Shown one piece after another: positions 50,860 to 59,220 of a stretch of DNA of 64,000 nt. The stretch covers positions 1-64,000 of the forward strand of contig JAFZBK010000059.1 of NCBI GenBank assembly GCA_017561825.1. Direction: 5' to 3'. The position numbers and the translations under genes are program-made. The first letter of the stretch is position 1. Each line of letters starts with the position of its first letter. Source of the stretch: Prevotella sp. Lineage in GTDB: Bacteria > Bacteroidota > Bacteroidia > Bacteroidales > Bacteroidaceae. The notes beneath the pieces were generated by a model that saw nothing but the letters and a program-made list of their open reading frames with translations, ran no database searches and was not told where the DNA came from.

Positions 50860-51699
50860 TTAAGCCTCATCCTTGTGATTTTCTTCGTAGGTCTGAGCGA
50901 TCGTGTAATTAACCTCGTCGAGTGCGTATGTCAGCTTGTCGATCTTATTTGTGTAGTAGTTGTAGGCGATCACAGCACCCCATGATGTCAAAATACCAGA
51001 TGCGGTGTTCACGAGGGCCTCAGAAATACCTTGTGAAAGTGCGAGAGAGTCACCACCACCACCAGCGGCCAGAGCGGCGAATGAACGGATCATACCAACC
51101 ACAGTTCCGAACAGAGCGGTAAGGGTACCGAGAGTAACGATGGTTGCGAGGATCGGCATGTTCATCTGGAGGGTCGGCATCTCGAGCTGTGTAGCCTCGT
51201 CGTAAGCGGCCTGGATCTTAGCGATCTTCTCTTCCTTGCTAACACCAGTGGTCTCTTCCATCTTCTTGTAAGTAGCGAGAGTTGCACCGATTACGTTAGC
51301 AACAGAACCCTTCTGCTCGTCGCAGAGCTTCTGAGCCTTTGCGAAATCGTTAGCCTTGAGGGCAGCCTTGATGTTTGTAACGAACTTGGGGAGCTTGCCC
51401 TTGCCGAATGCAGTGCGCAGAGCGAGCCAGCGCTCGATGCTCAGTGCGATCACAGTGAACAGCAATGTGATGATCACAGGTACCACAACACCACCTTTGT
51501 ACACGAGACCTAAGAGGCTACCGTCCTTAACGGCGTTCTCAGGATTTCCGTCAACGAAGTTTGCCGGGTTACCGAGCACGAATTTGTAGAATAATACAGC
51601 TGCGATGAAACAGAATACAATGATCCAAATCGCTGCTTGAACTCCCTGGAATCCTGACTTTTTCTTAGGATTCGCTGCTTTTGCTTGTGTAGTTGCCAT
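50860..51699 (-). CDS. exbB: ExbB/TolQ/MotA-family proton channel protein
   Basis: The 279-residue protein has a helix near residues 25-43 and another near 70-90. A helix pair near 180-240 contains the family segment MPILATIVTLGTLTALFGTV (20 residues) with VGMIRSFAALA. It forms the stator with ExbD. It is the first gene of exbB-exbD-exbD-tonB-pstS-like-TPR. Confidence 0.94.
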   Translation of the reverse strand: MATTQAKAANPKKKSGFQGVQAAIWIIVFCFIAAVLFYKFVLGNPANFVDGNPENAVKDGSLLGLVYKGGVVVPVIITLLFTVIALSIERWLALRTAFGKGKLPKFVTNIKAALKANDFAKAQKLCDEQKGSVANVIGATLATYKKMEETTGVSKEEKIAKIQAAYDEATQLEMPTLQMNMPILATIVTLGTLTALFGTVVGMIRSFAALAAGGGGDSLALSQGISEALVNTASGILTSWGAVIAYNYYTNKIDKLTYALDEVNYTIAQTYEENHKDEA

Positions 51700-51809
51700 A
51701 ATTTTGAATTAAATTTTAGTTATTAAAAAATTAAGTTTATAATTCTCAAATTTTAATATTCAGGGCCTTTCCCAGAAGACTACCTGCCGGATTTGTCACA
51801 TAGACTTGG

Positions 51810-51817
51810 CAAAGATA
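51810..51817 (-). promoter_or_regulatory. -7 box of the exbB operon
   Basis: On the minus strand TATCTTTG lies 110 nt upstream of exbB. No other promoter is visible between the operon genes. Confidence 0.55.
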
Positions 51818-51917
51818 GCAATTAATAGGGAACTATCCGAACAATTAAGAAGATTTAACAACGGATTTTTGATTCTTTGTCCTTATGTCTTGACTTGGAA
51901 AGACGCGATATGTACGA

Positions 51918-53111
51918 TTATTTCAGTTTCGACAAACATGCCTTGATCCTTCTCATGGCCTCGCGGATGTTGTCGTCGCTGGTGGCATAGCTCATGCGGA
52001 AACAGTCGGGGTCTCCGAAGGCATCACCTCCCACGGTGGCAACATGTCCTTCTTCCAGAAGATACATGGCCAGGTCAGATGAGGTATTGATCACTCGCTT
52101 GCCGTCGGTCTTGCCAAAGAAACTGCTGCATTTGGGGAACAGATAGAAAGCTCCTTGGGGAACGTTCACTTCCAGTCCGGGGATGTCTTTTGCCAGTTCC
52201 ACAATCAGGTTACGGCGACGTTCGAAGGCTACACGCATATCCTCCACGCACTGCTGGGAAGCTACATAGGCTTCTTCGGCTGCCTTCTGACTCACACTGC
52301 ACGGTCCGCTGGTATATTGTCCCTGCAGTTTGTTAAGACCTTTGATAATCCATTCGGGTGCGGCGGCAAAGCCGATGCGCCAGCCAGTCATGGCATAAGC
52401 CTTGCTGACTCCATTGATGATGATGGAGCGCTCTTTCATACCGGGGAAGGATGCGATGCTGGCATGCTTGCCTGTATAGTTGATATGCTCGTAGATCTCA
52501 TCAGCCAATACGAAGAGATCCTCGTGCTTGAGAATCACCTCGGCCAATGCAGCCAGTTCCTCTGCAGTATAGACACTTCCTGTAGGGTTACTGGGAGAGC
52601 AGAGAATCAGCATACGTGTCTTTGGGGTGATGGCTGCCTCCAGTTGCTGGGCAGTCATCTTGAAGTCCTGCTCAAACCCAGCGGGCACGATAACAGGATT
52701 TCCGCCTGCCAGTTTCACCATCTGCGGATAGCTCACCCAATACGGAGTGGGAATGATCACCTCATCACCGTCATCCACCAAGGCCAAGACAGCGTTGCAT
52801 ACACATTGCTTGGCACCGTTGCTGACGGATATCTCGGTGGTTGAATAGTCAAGACCGTTCTCGTTCTTCAGCTTGGCTACGATGGCTTTGCGCAAATCAG
52901 GATAACCTGCCACGGGTGAATACTTGGAATAGTTGTTGTCGATAGCCTGTTTGGCAGCAGCCTTGATATGATCGGGTGTGTTGAAGTCAGGTTCTCCCAC
53001 ACTCATGTTGATCACATCGATGCCCTGCGCTTTCATCTCGCTGCTCTTCTGAGACATGGCCAGCGTGGCCGATGCTGCGAGTCTGTTTAGGCGACTGGAT
53101 AATTGAGCCAT
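51918..53111 (-). CDS. Aspartate aminotransferase-like PLP enzyme
   Basis: The 397-residue protein is a class I/II aminotransferase: INMSVGEPDFNTPDHIKAAA (20 residues), LCSPSNPTGSVY, LADEIYEHINY, and the PLP lysine in INGVSKAYAMTGWRIGFAAA (20 residues). It most resembles the AspC/AspB subgroup Ib, which transaminates aspartate and sometimes prephenate. It is a single gene with a minus-strand -7 box, TACTTTTG, at 53144-53137. Confidence 0.92.
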   Translation of the reverse strand: MAQLSSRLNRLAASATLAMSQKSSEMKAQGIDVINMSVGEPDFNTPDHIKAAAKQAIDNNYSKYSPVAGYPDLRKAIVAKLKNENGLDYSTTEISVSNGAKQCVCNAVLALVDDGDEVIIPTPYWVSYPQMVKLAGGNPVIVPAGFEQDFKMTAQQLEAAITPKTRMLILCSPSNPTGSVYTAEELAALAEVILKHEDLFVLADEIYEHINYTGKHASIASFPGMKERSIIINGVSKAYAMTGWRIGFAAAPEWIIKGLNKLQGQYTSGPCSVSQKAAEEAYVASQQCVEDMRVAFERRRNLIVELAKDIPGLEVNVPQGAFYLFPKCSSFFGKTDGKRVINTSSDLAMYLLEEGHVATVGGDAFGDPDCFRMSYATSDDNIREAMRRIKACLSKLK

Positions 53112-53188
53112 ATTAACGAAATGTATAAAATGCGTGCAAAAGTAATCATTTTATTCGTGAATAACGAAAGAAAGTGTCATTTTTTTAG

Positions 53189-54397
53189 TTAAAGATGCAG
53201 AATATGTCCCATCCGGTCTTTCTTCGTCTTCAAATAGCGTAAGTTGTATTCATTAGGTTTCACTTCGATGGGTACGTTCTCCACGATCTCCAGACCGTAT
53301 GCCTCTAGTCCTACGCGCTTTACGGGATTGTTGGTCAGCAGGCGCATCTTGCTCACACCCAGCTTGGCCAGGATCTGCGCACCGCAACCGTAGTCGCGTT
53401 CATCGGGTTTGAATCCCAGGTGTACATTGGCCTCCACGGTGTCCAATCCTTCCTCCTGAAGCTTATAGGCAGCGATCTTGTTCATCAGACCGATTCCCCT
53501 TCCTTCCTGCTGCATATAGACCACCACACCTTTTCCGGCCTCGTCGATCATCTGCATGGCTTTGTGGAGTTGTTCACCGCAGTCGCACCGCATACTGCCG
53601 AGGATGTCACCGGTGGCGCAAGAAGAATGTACACGCACCATGATGGGTTCATCCTCTTTCCATTCCCCTTTGATCAAGGCGAAGTGTTCCAGTCCGTTAC
53701 TGATCTGTCTGAACGGAATCAACCGGAAGTGTCCATAGGCGGTAGGCATATCCACCTCTTCTCCCATCTCCACCAGCGAGTCCTGTTTCAGTCGGTGGGC
53801 TATCATATCCTTGATAGTGATGATCTTCATGTCGTGTTGACGGGCAAACGCCATCAGTTGGGGTAGGCGAGCCATCGTACCATCTTCGTTCATGATTTCC
53901 ATGAGGGCACCTGCCGGGTAAAGACCAGCCAGCTTACAGAGGTCGATGGCTGCTTCCGTATGTCCGCTTCGTTTCAAGACGCCGTTTTCCTGGGCATAGA
54001 GCGGGTTGACATGTCCTGGTCGTCCGAATGTCTGCGGGGTAGAGGTGGGGTCAGCCAGTGCACGGATAGTAGCGGCGCGGTCGTGAGCCGACACACCCGT
54101 TGTGCATCCTTCGAGTTTGTCAACAGTGACGGTAAAGGGGGTGCCGAGCACAGAGGTGTTCTCCACCACCTGATGCGGCAGTTCAAGTTCTTCGCATCGT
54201 GAGATGGTGATGGGTGCGCAGAGGATACCGCGTGCCTGTTTCAGCATGAAGTTCACCATCTCGGGGGTGATCTTCTCTGCGGCACAGATCAGGTCGCCTT
54301 CGTTCTCGCGATCCTCATCATCCACCACGATGACGAATTTCCCGTCTCTGATGTCTTTTACCGCTTCGTCTATACTATTGAGTTTCCATTCATCCAT
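53189..54397 (-). CDS. ribBA: Bifunctional DHBP synthase / GTP cyclohydrolase II
   Basis: This supplies both precursors of riboflavin. The N-terminal RibB domain (residues 1 to about 203) has [20 protein letters not shown] (20 residues) and [13 protein letters not shown]. The RibA domain has the zinc cysteines in [20 protein letters not shown] (20 residues), and the [20 protein letters not shown] segment (20 residues). Length 402 is typical. The upstream LptF/G-type gene ends 22 bp away, so they may be cotranscribed. No FMN riboswitch is visible. Confidence 0.96.
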   Translation of the reverse strand: MDEWKLNSIDEAVKDIRDGKFVIVVDDEDRENEGDLICAAEKITPEMVNFMLKQARGILCAPITISRCEELELPHQVVENTSVLGTPFTVTVDKLEGCTTGVSAHDRAATIRALADPTSTPQTFGRPGHVNPLYAQENGVLKRSGHTEAAIDLCKLAGLYPAGALMEIMNEDGTMARLPQLMAFARQHDMKIITIKDMIAHRLKQDSLVEMGEEVDMPTAYGHFRLIPFRQISNGLEHFALIKGEWKEDEPIMVRVHSSCATGDILGSMRCDCGEQLHKAMQMIDEAGKGVVVYMQQEGRGIGLMNKIAAYKLQEEGLDTVEANVHLGFKPDERDYGCGAQILAKLGVSKMRLLTNNPVKRVGLEAYGLEIVENVPIEVKPNEYNLRYLKTKKDRMGHILHL

Positions 54398-54419
54398 GTC
54401 TTATACCTTATTATATATA

Positions 54420-56315
54420 TCAATCAGTGGGAATCATCTCATGGATTCTTTCCACGATCTTCGTACTTGTCTGCTTGATGGTCTTGAGGTCTCTGTACAA
54501 TCGCAGTCGGAACGACCACATTCTCAGGTAGAGGAAAAGACCAACAGGAATGATGATTGCTGCCACGATGTTCATCCAGCGATGCTCAAAGGGTCGTGTA
54601 TGTGCCTTGGTAGATACTACGGGGAAGTGGTTGAGTTCCGTCATGATCACCTTGTCGCGTGTATTGGCCAGGTCGTCAATCACCGTTTCCATCTCCTCAC
54701 TGATGCGTTCGATCTTATGGTCAGGCTCATACCTGAAGAATACCTTGATGGGATTCGGTAAACGATAGAGTTTATGTGCATGGGCATAGGTGGTGATTTC
54801 CTCATTGATGCGTGTCAGTATCTCAGCATCCTCATGGTAATGGGGATCCTCAATAATCACCTCCTTGGCCGTAACGTGCCGTTTCAGTCGTAAGCCCAGC
54901 ATCTTCATGATGAAGGTGCGGTAGAGATCGAGGTTGAATACCACCGAGTCGTTGTTTGCCTTATAGGTGAAGAACACTGCCACTGGTGCGAGCACGGCCG
55001 TGGCGATACCCTTCCCGAACCATACGGCCCAGATACCGCGGCGCGACATCTGGTATCCTGTGTTATCAAGGATATAGTAGATGATGAACACCAGTACCGA
55101 GATGATGACCGGAATACCCAGTCCTCCTTTTCGGATGATGGCACCCAAAGGTGCACCGATGAAGAAGAATAGCAGGCATGATAGCGACAGCGTGAACTTG
55201 TCGATAGCCCAGATATGGTGCTGGCGTATGACGCGATCTCCCTCGGAAGTGATGAGCGACTTAAACTCCATGTTCTGCTTATCCGTCTGTATCGTGTTTC
55301 TCGATATTGACATCGCCCGCTGACGGTCATTGGCCGACAGTCGGTTGATGACGGTATCGATGTTGAACGACTTGGTGGCTGCCATCTTGATCGCCCTCAG
55401 CGAGTCGCGCTTCGACAGTCGTCCGGGCATATAGAAGGCGCGTTTCGTGTCATTGTAGAAGGTCCTGCCGATACTGTCATAAACATGATTCAGAGAATCC
55501 ACGTCACTCCATATCTGTTGCAGACTCTTTCCGCGGGCATCATTCGACAACACACCGGCATCTGTCATATTGAAATCCGCATCGAAATCCAGTACGATAC
55601 GTTTCTGTGCGAAGGTCTCACGTCGGTAGGGAACGGTGAGTCCTGTGGCCTTCATGTTCTCAAACCATTCGCCGCTATAAAGGGTAAGGAGCAGGTGTTT
55701 CTTTTCCGCTGTGCTCTGCAGCATACCTGAGTCGGCCAGGATGATGGCCGCATCCTCGAAACTGTCGGTCATGCGGTAGATCATCATGCCATAGAGCATA
55801 CCTGTCTTTGTGTCCTTCTTCTGCACATACAGGTTCGTCTTGGGGATACCGTCGTAGAAGATACCTTCAGGGATCTCCAGCTCAGGACTCTTCTGCTTCA
55901 TGGATATAAGCAGCTGGGCAAACGATTTGTTGGCTTGCGGACCGATCACGTTCTGGAAATAGAACGAGCCCAGCATGATGAGAATCGAGAGGAAGATCAG
56001 GGAGCGGAACGATTGTAAGAGGGAGATGCCTGCGGCCTTGATGGCAGTCAACTCACTGCTCTCACCAAGGTTTCCGTAGGTGATCAGTGACGACAGCAGG
56101 ATAGCCAGTGGTAGTGCTTGGGGTATCAGCATCAGTGCCATGTACCAGAAGAACTGCGCCATCACCTCCATCGACAGTCCTTTACCGATCAGTTCATCGA
56201 TATAGCGCCAAAGGAACTGCATCATCAGCACAAACAGGCAGACGAAGAAGGTTGCCACGAAAAGCAGACAGAACTGCTTCGTGATGAAGATGTCGAGCTT
56301 CTTGATTCTGAACAT
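54420..56315 (-). CDS. LptF/LptG-family permease
   Basis: This is an inner-membrane subunit of the lipopolysaccharide exporter. The 631-residue protein has N-terminal helices (ITKQFCLLFVATFFVCLFVL, 20 residues) and MALMLIPQALPLAILLSSLI (20 residues), a periplasmic beta-jellyroll part, and helices after residue 360 (FFIGAPLGAIIRKGGLGIPV, 20 residues). A Bacteroidetes-type C-terminal extension ends with one more helix (RWMNIVAAIIIPVGLFLYLR, 20 residues). Start 56315 (MFRIKKLDIFITKQF) follows AAGGTA. It is preceded by a dispersed repeat carrying its promoter. Confidence 0.92.
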   Translation of the reverse strand: MFRIKKLDIFITKQFCLLFVATFFVCLFVLMMQFLWRYIDELIGKGLSMEVMAQFFWYMALMLIPQALPLAILLSSLITYGNLGESSELTAIKAAGISLLQSFRSLIFLSILIMLGSFYFQNVIGPQANKSFAQLLISMKQKSPELEIPEGIFYDGIPKTNLYVQKKDTKTGMLYGMMIYRMTDSFEDAAIILADSGMLQSTAEKKHLLLTLYSGEWFENMKATGLTVPYRRETFAQKRIVLDFDADFNMTDAGVLSNDARGKSLQQIWSDVDSLNHVYDSIGRTFYNDTKRAFYMPGRLSKRDSLRAIKMAATKSFNIDTVINRLSANDRQRAMSISRNTIQTDKQNMEFKSLITSEGDRVIRQHHIWAIDKFTLSLSCLLFFFIGAPLGAIIRKGGLGIPVIISVLVFIIYYILDNTGYQMSRRGIWAVWFGKGIATAVLAPVAVFFTYKANNDSVVFNLDLYRTFIMKMLGLRLKRHVTAKEVIIEDPHYHEDAEILTRINEEITTYAHAHKLYRLPNPIKVFFRYEPDHKIERISEEMETVIDDLANTRDKVIMTELNHFPVVSTKAHTRPFEHRWMNIVAAIIIPVGLFLYLRMWSFRLRLYRDLKTIKQTSTKIVERIHEMIPTD

Positions 56316-56343
56316 ATTATACCTTACACACAAATACGGGGTG

Positions 56344-56500
56344 CAAAGATACGAATAAGCGAGTGAAAAACCAAATTAATTTGGGTTTTTCCGAGCGTGA
56401 GTATCTTCGGCGTAGCCAAAGTTCTTTCTCCGTAAACTTCGAAAGCGGCAAAGCCGAGCGACGAATAAGCGAGTGAAATACAAAACAAAAACTTGTTTTT
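56344..56500. repeat. Dispersed repeat carrying the LptF/G promoter
   Basis: CGAATAAGCGAGTGAAA recurs at about 56353 and 56462. CCGAGCGTGAGTATCTTCGG with CGTAGCCAAAG matches 30149-30175. The left edge CAAAGATA (56344-56351) is the minus-strand -7 box, TATCTTTG, for the LptF/G gene. Confidence 0.7.
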
Positions 56501-56513
56501 CTTCCCCTCACTC

Positions 56514-56912
56514 CTACAGCCCTGTGGTATGGTGCAACTGTTCGAGGTTACTCTCCCAGATGGATTCCAGACTCTCGACATCTTCCGGCAGGGCATGATC
56601 CGTAATGATCAGGATATAGTCACCGGTAATATCACTTTTCTCGATGCGCAATTCCCAAAAGTCACCCTCATCAGTTTCGTTTTCCCAGGAATAACGGATA
56701 TATTCACCTCGTGCCTCTTCCAACACAGAAGCCGTTCTGATCTCATGGTGACTCCACACTTCACCCCATGTGAATCGCAGCTGGTCACCATCACGTTCCA
56801 CTTCGTCGGCAATCCATTTCGACAGTCCCTCAGGCGTACTCAGCAAGGGCCAGATGATATTGGCACTTTTGCACCTCAACTCTTTCTCGATGCTTAATCT
56901 TCGTTTCTCCAT
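56514..56912 (-). CDS. START-like-domain protein
   Basis: The 132-residue protein matches the small SRPBCC/AHSA1-like family of Bacteroidales: IEKELRCKSANIIWPLLSTP (20 residues), GLSKWIADEVERDGDQLRFT (20 residues) and DFWELRIEKSDITGDYILII (20 residues). The fold binds hydrophobic ligands in other families, but the ligand here is unknown. A minus-strand -7 box, TAACTTTG, is at 56948-56941. Confidence 0.85.
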   Translation of the reverse strand: MEKRRLSIEKELRCKSANIIWPLLSTPEGLSKWIADEVERDGDQLRFTWGEVWSHHEIRTASVLEEARGEYIRYSWENETDEGDFWELRIEKSDITGDYILIITDHALPEDVESLESIWESNLEQLHHTTGL

Positions 56913-56989
56913 AAGCCGGCTATTTCGCTATCTTTGATGGCAAAGTTACAAAAAATATTGGGATATCGGAAAATATTTCCCTATTATTT

Positions 56990-57020
56990 TTTGGTCATTT
57001 AAATATTTTATGTACCTTTG
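56990..57020 (+). promoter_or_regulatory. Promoter of the tRNA with CAT anticodon
   Basis: TTTG (56990-56993) and TACCTTTG (57013-57020) are 19 bp apart, and the tRNA starts 31 bp downstream. Confidence 0.7.
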
Positions 57021-57050
57021 CACCCGCAAAACGAGTTAAGGACACTTGTT

Positions 57051-57124
57051 GGCGGGGTAGCTCAGCTGGTTAGAGCGTCGGATTCATAATCCGGAGGTCG
57101 TGGGATCGTGACCCACCCCCGCTA
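57051..57124 (+). tRNA. tRNA with CAT anticodon (Met, or Ile2)
   Basis: A 74-nt cloverleaf: acceptor GGCGGGG/CCCCGCT, D-arm GCTCAGCTGGTTAGAGC, anticodon stem TCGGA with loop TTCATAA, and T-stem GTGGG/CCCAC. The T-loop is ATCGTGA instead of the usual TTCRANT, so both partners of the 54-58 pair are changed (A54, T58). No CCA is encoded. The elongator-Met and Ile2 isotypes cannot be separated by eye. Confidence 0.9.
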
Positions 57125-57127
57125 CTT

Positions 57128-57165
57128 CATGCGGAGAGTCATCAGGCTTTCCGCATGTTGTTTTA
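57128..57165 (+). terminator. Terminator after the CAT-anticodon tRNA
   Basis: CATGCGGAGAG (57128-57138) pairs with CTTTCCGCATG (57147-57157), followed by TTGTTTT. Confidence 0.75.
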
Positions 57166-57259
57166 TGCCCATGTACACATCGTACAAACGGTCTGTACTG
57201 GTAGTACAAGACTTTTGTACGGATGCTGTACTGAAAAGAATCAAAATAAAGGGGAAGGG

Positions 57260-57334
57260 TAGGGACGATCGGGTTCGAACCGATGACCTCTTCAATGTGA
57301 CTGAAGCGCTCTAAACCAGCTGAGCTACGCCCCT
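57260..57334 (-). tRNA. tRNA-Val (CAC anticodon)
   Basis: On the minus strand the 75-nt gene starts AGGGGCGTAGCTCAG. The acceptor AGGGGCG pairs fully with CGTCCCT (one G-T). The anticodon stem CTTCA/TGAAG encloses GTCACAT, giving CAC. The T-arm is normal (ATCGG-TTCGAAC-CCGAT). No CCA is encoded. Confidence 0.92.
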
Positions 57335-57349
57335 GAAGATTTGCGGATG

Positions 57350-57381
57350 CAAAGGTAGTACAAATCGTGCAGACCGCCAAA
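57350..57381 (-). promoter_or_regulatory. Promoter of tRNA-Val
   Basis: On the minus strand, TTTG (57381-57378) and TACCTTTG (57357-57350) are separated by 20 bp. Confidence 0.7.
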
Positions 57382-57483
57382 CTTTTTCGGTAAAAAAATC
57401 GCTGGCGGTTTGATTTGTGATAAATTAATAGGCTGTTAGCAAAAATTATCGGGATTTTATTCGGGACATTCACTAAATTTTCG

Positions 57484-57491
57484 TAATTTTG
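57484..57491 (+). promoter_or_regulatory. -7 box upstream of IMP cyclohydrolase
   Basis: TAATTTTG matches TAnnTTTG. TTCG at 57460-57463 is a candidate -33 at 20 bp. Confidence 0.5.
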
Positions 57492-57519
57492 CACCCCTAT
57501 AGTAATGTATAATAAAGAT

Positions 57520-58119
57520 ATGGCTGGAACAAAGAAAATCAAGACCGCATTGGTATCGGTATTCCACAAAGAAGGATTGGATGAACTGCTCGCCAAACTG
57601 AATGCAGAAGGCGTGAAGTTCTTGTCAACAGGAGGAACACAGAAGTTTATTGAATCGCTGGGTTATGAGTGTCAGACCGTAGAGAGTGTGACCACCTATC
57701 CCTCTATTTTGGGAGGTCGTGTAAAGACCTTGCATCCGAAAGTGTTCGGAGGTATATTGGCTCGTCGTGACAACGAAGGTGATCAGGCACAGATGAAGGA
57801 GTATGATATTCCTTCCATCGACCTTGTCATTGTTGACCTCTATCCGTTTGAGCAGACCGTGGCCAGTGGTGCCAGCGAGGCAGATATCATCGAGAAGATC
57901 GATATCGGCGGTATCTCACTCATCCGTGCCGGAGCCAAGAACTTCAAGGATGTGGTGATTGTTCCCAGCAAGGCCGAATACAGTGTGCTGCTGAATATCC
58001 TCAACAAGAAAGGCGCTGAGACCGATATTGATGAGCGCAGGATGTTTGCCACCAGGGCTTTCGGCGTGAGCAGCCATTACGACACAGCCATTCACAATTG
58101 GTTTGTTTCAGGAAAATAA
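57520..58119 (+). CDS. IMP cyclohydrolase, stand-alone (PurH N-terminal half)
   Basis: It closes the purine ring from FAICAR. The 199-residue protein contains only the MGS-like cyclohydrolase domain: ALVSVFHKEGLDELLAKLNA (20 residues), FLSTGGTQKFIESLGY, GGRVKTLHPKVFGGILARRD (20 residues) and IDLVIVDLYPFEQTV. The formyltransferase half is the separate gene at 28875-30059, about 27 kb away. Start 57520 (MAGTKKIKTALVSV) follows AAAGAT; 57505 is possible but leaves almost no leader. The mre operon follows 57 bp downstream. Confidence 0.92.
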   Translation: MAGTKKIKTALVSVFHKEGLDELLAKLNAEGVKFLSTGGTQKFIESLGYECQTVESVTTYPSILGGRVKTLHPKVFGGILARRDNEGDQAQMKEYDIPSIDLVIVDLYPFEQTVASGASEADIIEKIDIGGISLIRAGAKNFKDVVIVPSKAEYSVLLNILNKKGAETDIDERRMFATRAFGVSSHYDTAIHNWFVSGK

Positions 58120-58124
58120 TTAAT

Positions 58125-58155
58125 CTAGTACAACTAGTATAACTAGTACCACTAG
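58125..58155. repeat. ACTAGTAC-type short tandem repeat
   Basis: CTAGTACAACTAGTATAACT is the first 20 bases of a run of ACTAGTA units. It lies in the gap before mreB. Confidence 0.65.
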
Positions 58156-58176
58156 CAAAGAAATAAAAAAAGAAAT

Positions 58177-59199
58177 ATGGGATTTTTTTCATTTATTCAG
58201 GAAATTGCAATGGACCTCGGTACGGCCAACACGATCATCATCAGTGATGACAAGATCGTGGTGGACGAGCCTTCTGTAGTTGCCCTCGACCGTCGTACCG
58301 ACAAGATGATTGCCGTTGGCGAGAAGGCAAAGATGATGTATGAGAAGGAGAATCCGGGCATTCGTACGATTCGTCCGTTGCGTGACGGTGTGATTGCCGA
58401 CTTCACTGCTTGCGAGCAGATGATGCGCGGTCTGATCAAGATGGTTCACTCCAGTTCACGTCTCTTCAGCTCTTCGCTTAGGATGGTCATCGGTGTTCCC
58501 TCTGGCTCTACCGAAGTGGAGCTTCGTGCTGTTCGCGACAGTGCTGAGCATGCCGGTGGACGTGATGTGTATCTGATCTTCGAGCCGATGGCTGCTGCTA
58601 TCGGTATTGGTCTTGACGTAGAGGCTCCGGAGGGAAACATGATCGTGGATATCGGTGGTGGTACCACTGAGATTGCTGTGATTTCTCTCGGCGGTATCGT
58701 AGCCAACAACTCCATTAAGGTGGCAGGCGACGATCTGACGGCTGATATTCAGGAATACATGTCACGCCAGCATAACGTGAAGGTGTCTGAGCGTATGGCC
58801 GAGCGTATCAAGATCGGTGTGGGTTCTGCCTTGACCGATCTCGGTGAAGAGGGACCGGAGGACTTCGTAGTAGTCGGTCCTAACCGTATCACTGCCCTGC
58901 CCATGGAGGTACCTGTATGCTATCAGGAGATTGCCCATTGTCTGGATAAGACGGTGGCACGCATCGAGACGGCTGTGCTCAACGCTTTGGAGAACACACC
59001 GCCTGAGTTGTATGCTGATATTGTAAAGAACGGTATCTACCTCACTGGTGGTGGTGCTTTGCTTCGCGGCCTAGACAAGCGTTTGTCCGACAAGATCAAC
59101 ATCCGCTTCATTGTAGCCGAGGATCCGCTCCATTGCGTAGCAAAGGGAGCTGGCATCGCCTTGAACAATGTTGATCGTTTCTCATTCCTGATGCGATAA
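58177..59199 (+). CDS. mreB: Rod-shape-determining actin MreB
   Basis: MreB organises lateral wall synthesis. The 340-residue protein shows MDLGTANTII (phosphate 1), MIVDIGGGTTEIAVISLGGI (20 residues, phosphate 2) and ILTGGGAL-like YLTGGGALLRGLD (adenosine). It is the first gene of mreB-mreC-mreD-mrdA-rodA, the elongasome operon. Confidence 0.96.
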   Translation: MGFFSFIQEIAMDLGTANTIIISDDKIVVDEPSVVALDRRTDKMIAVGEKAKMMYEKENPGIRTIRPLRDGVIADFTACEQMMRGLIKMVHSSSRLFSSSLRMVIGVPSGSTEVELRAVRDSAEHAGGRDVYLIFEPMAAAIGIGLDVEAPEGNMIVDIGGGTTEIAVISLGGIVANNSIKVAGDDLTADIQEYMSRQHNVKVSERMAERIKIGVGSALTDLGEEGPEDFVVVGPNRITALPMEVPVCYQEIAHCLDKTVARIETAVLNALENTPPELYADIVKNGIYLTGGGALLRGLDKRLSDKINIRFIVAEDPLHCVAKGAGIALNNVDRFSFLMR

Positions 59200-59220
59200 C
59201 CACGATAACGGGGGAGAGAC

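Noticed and set aside
54398-54419. FMN riboswitch before ribBA
   Set aside because: The gap is only 22 bp and holds no conserved RFN element.
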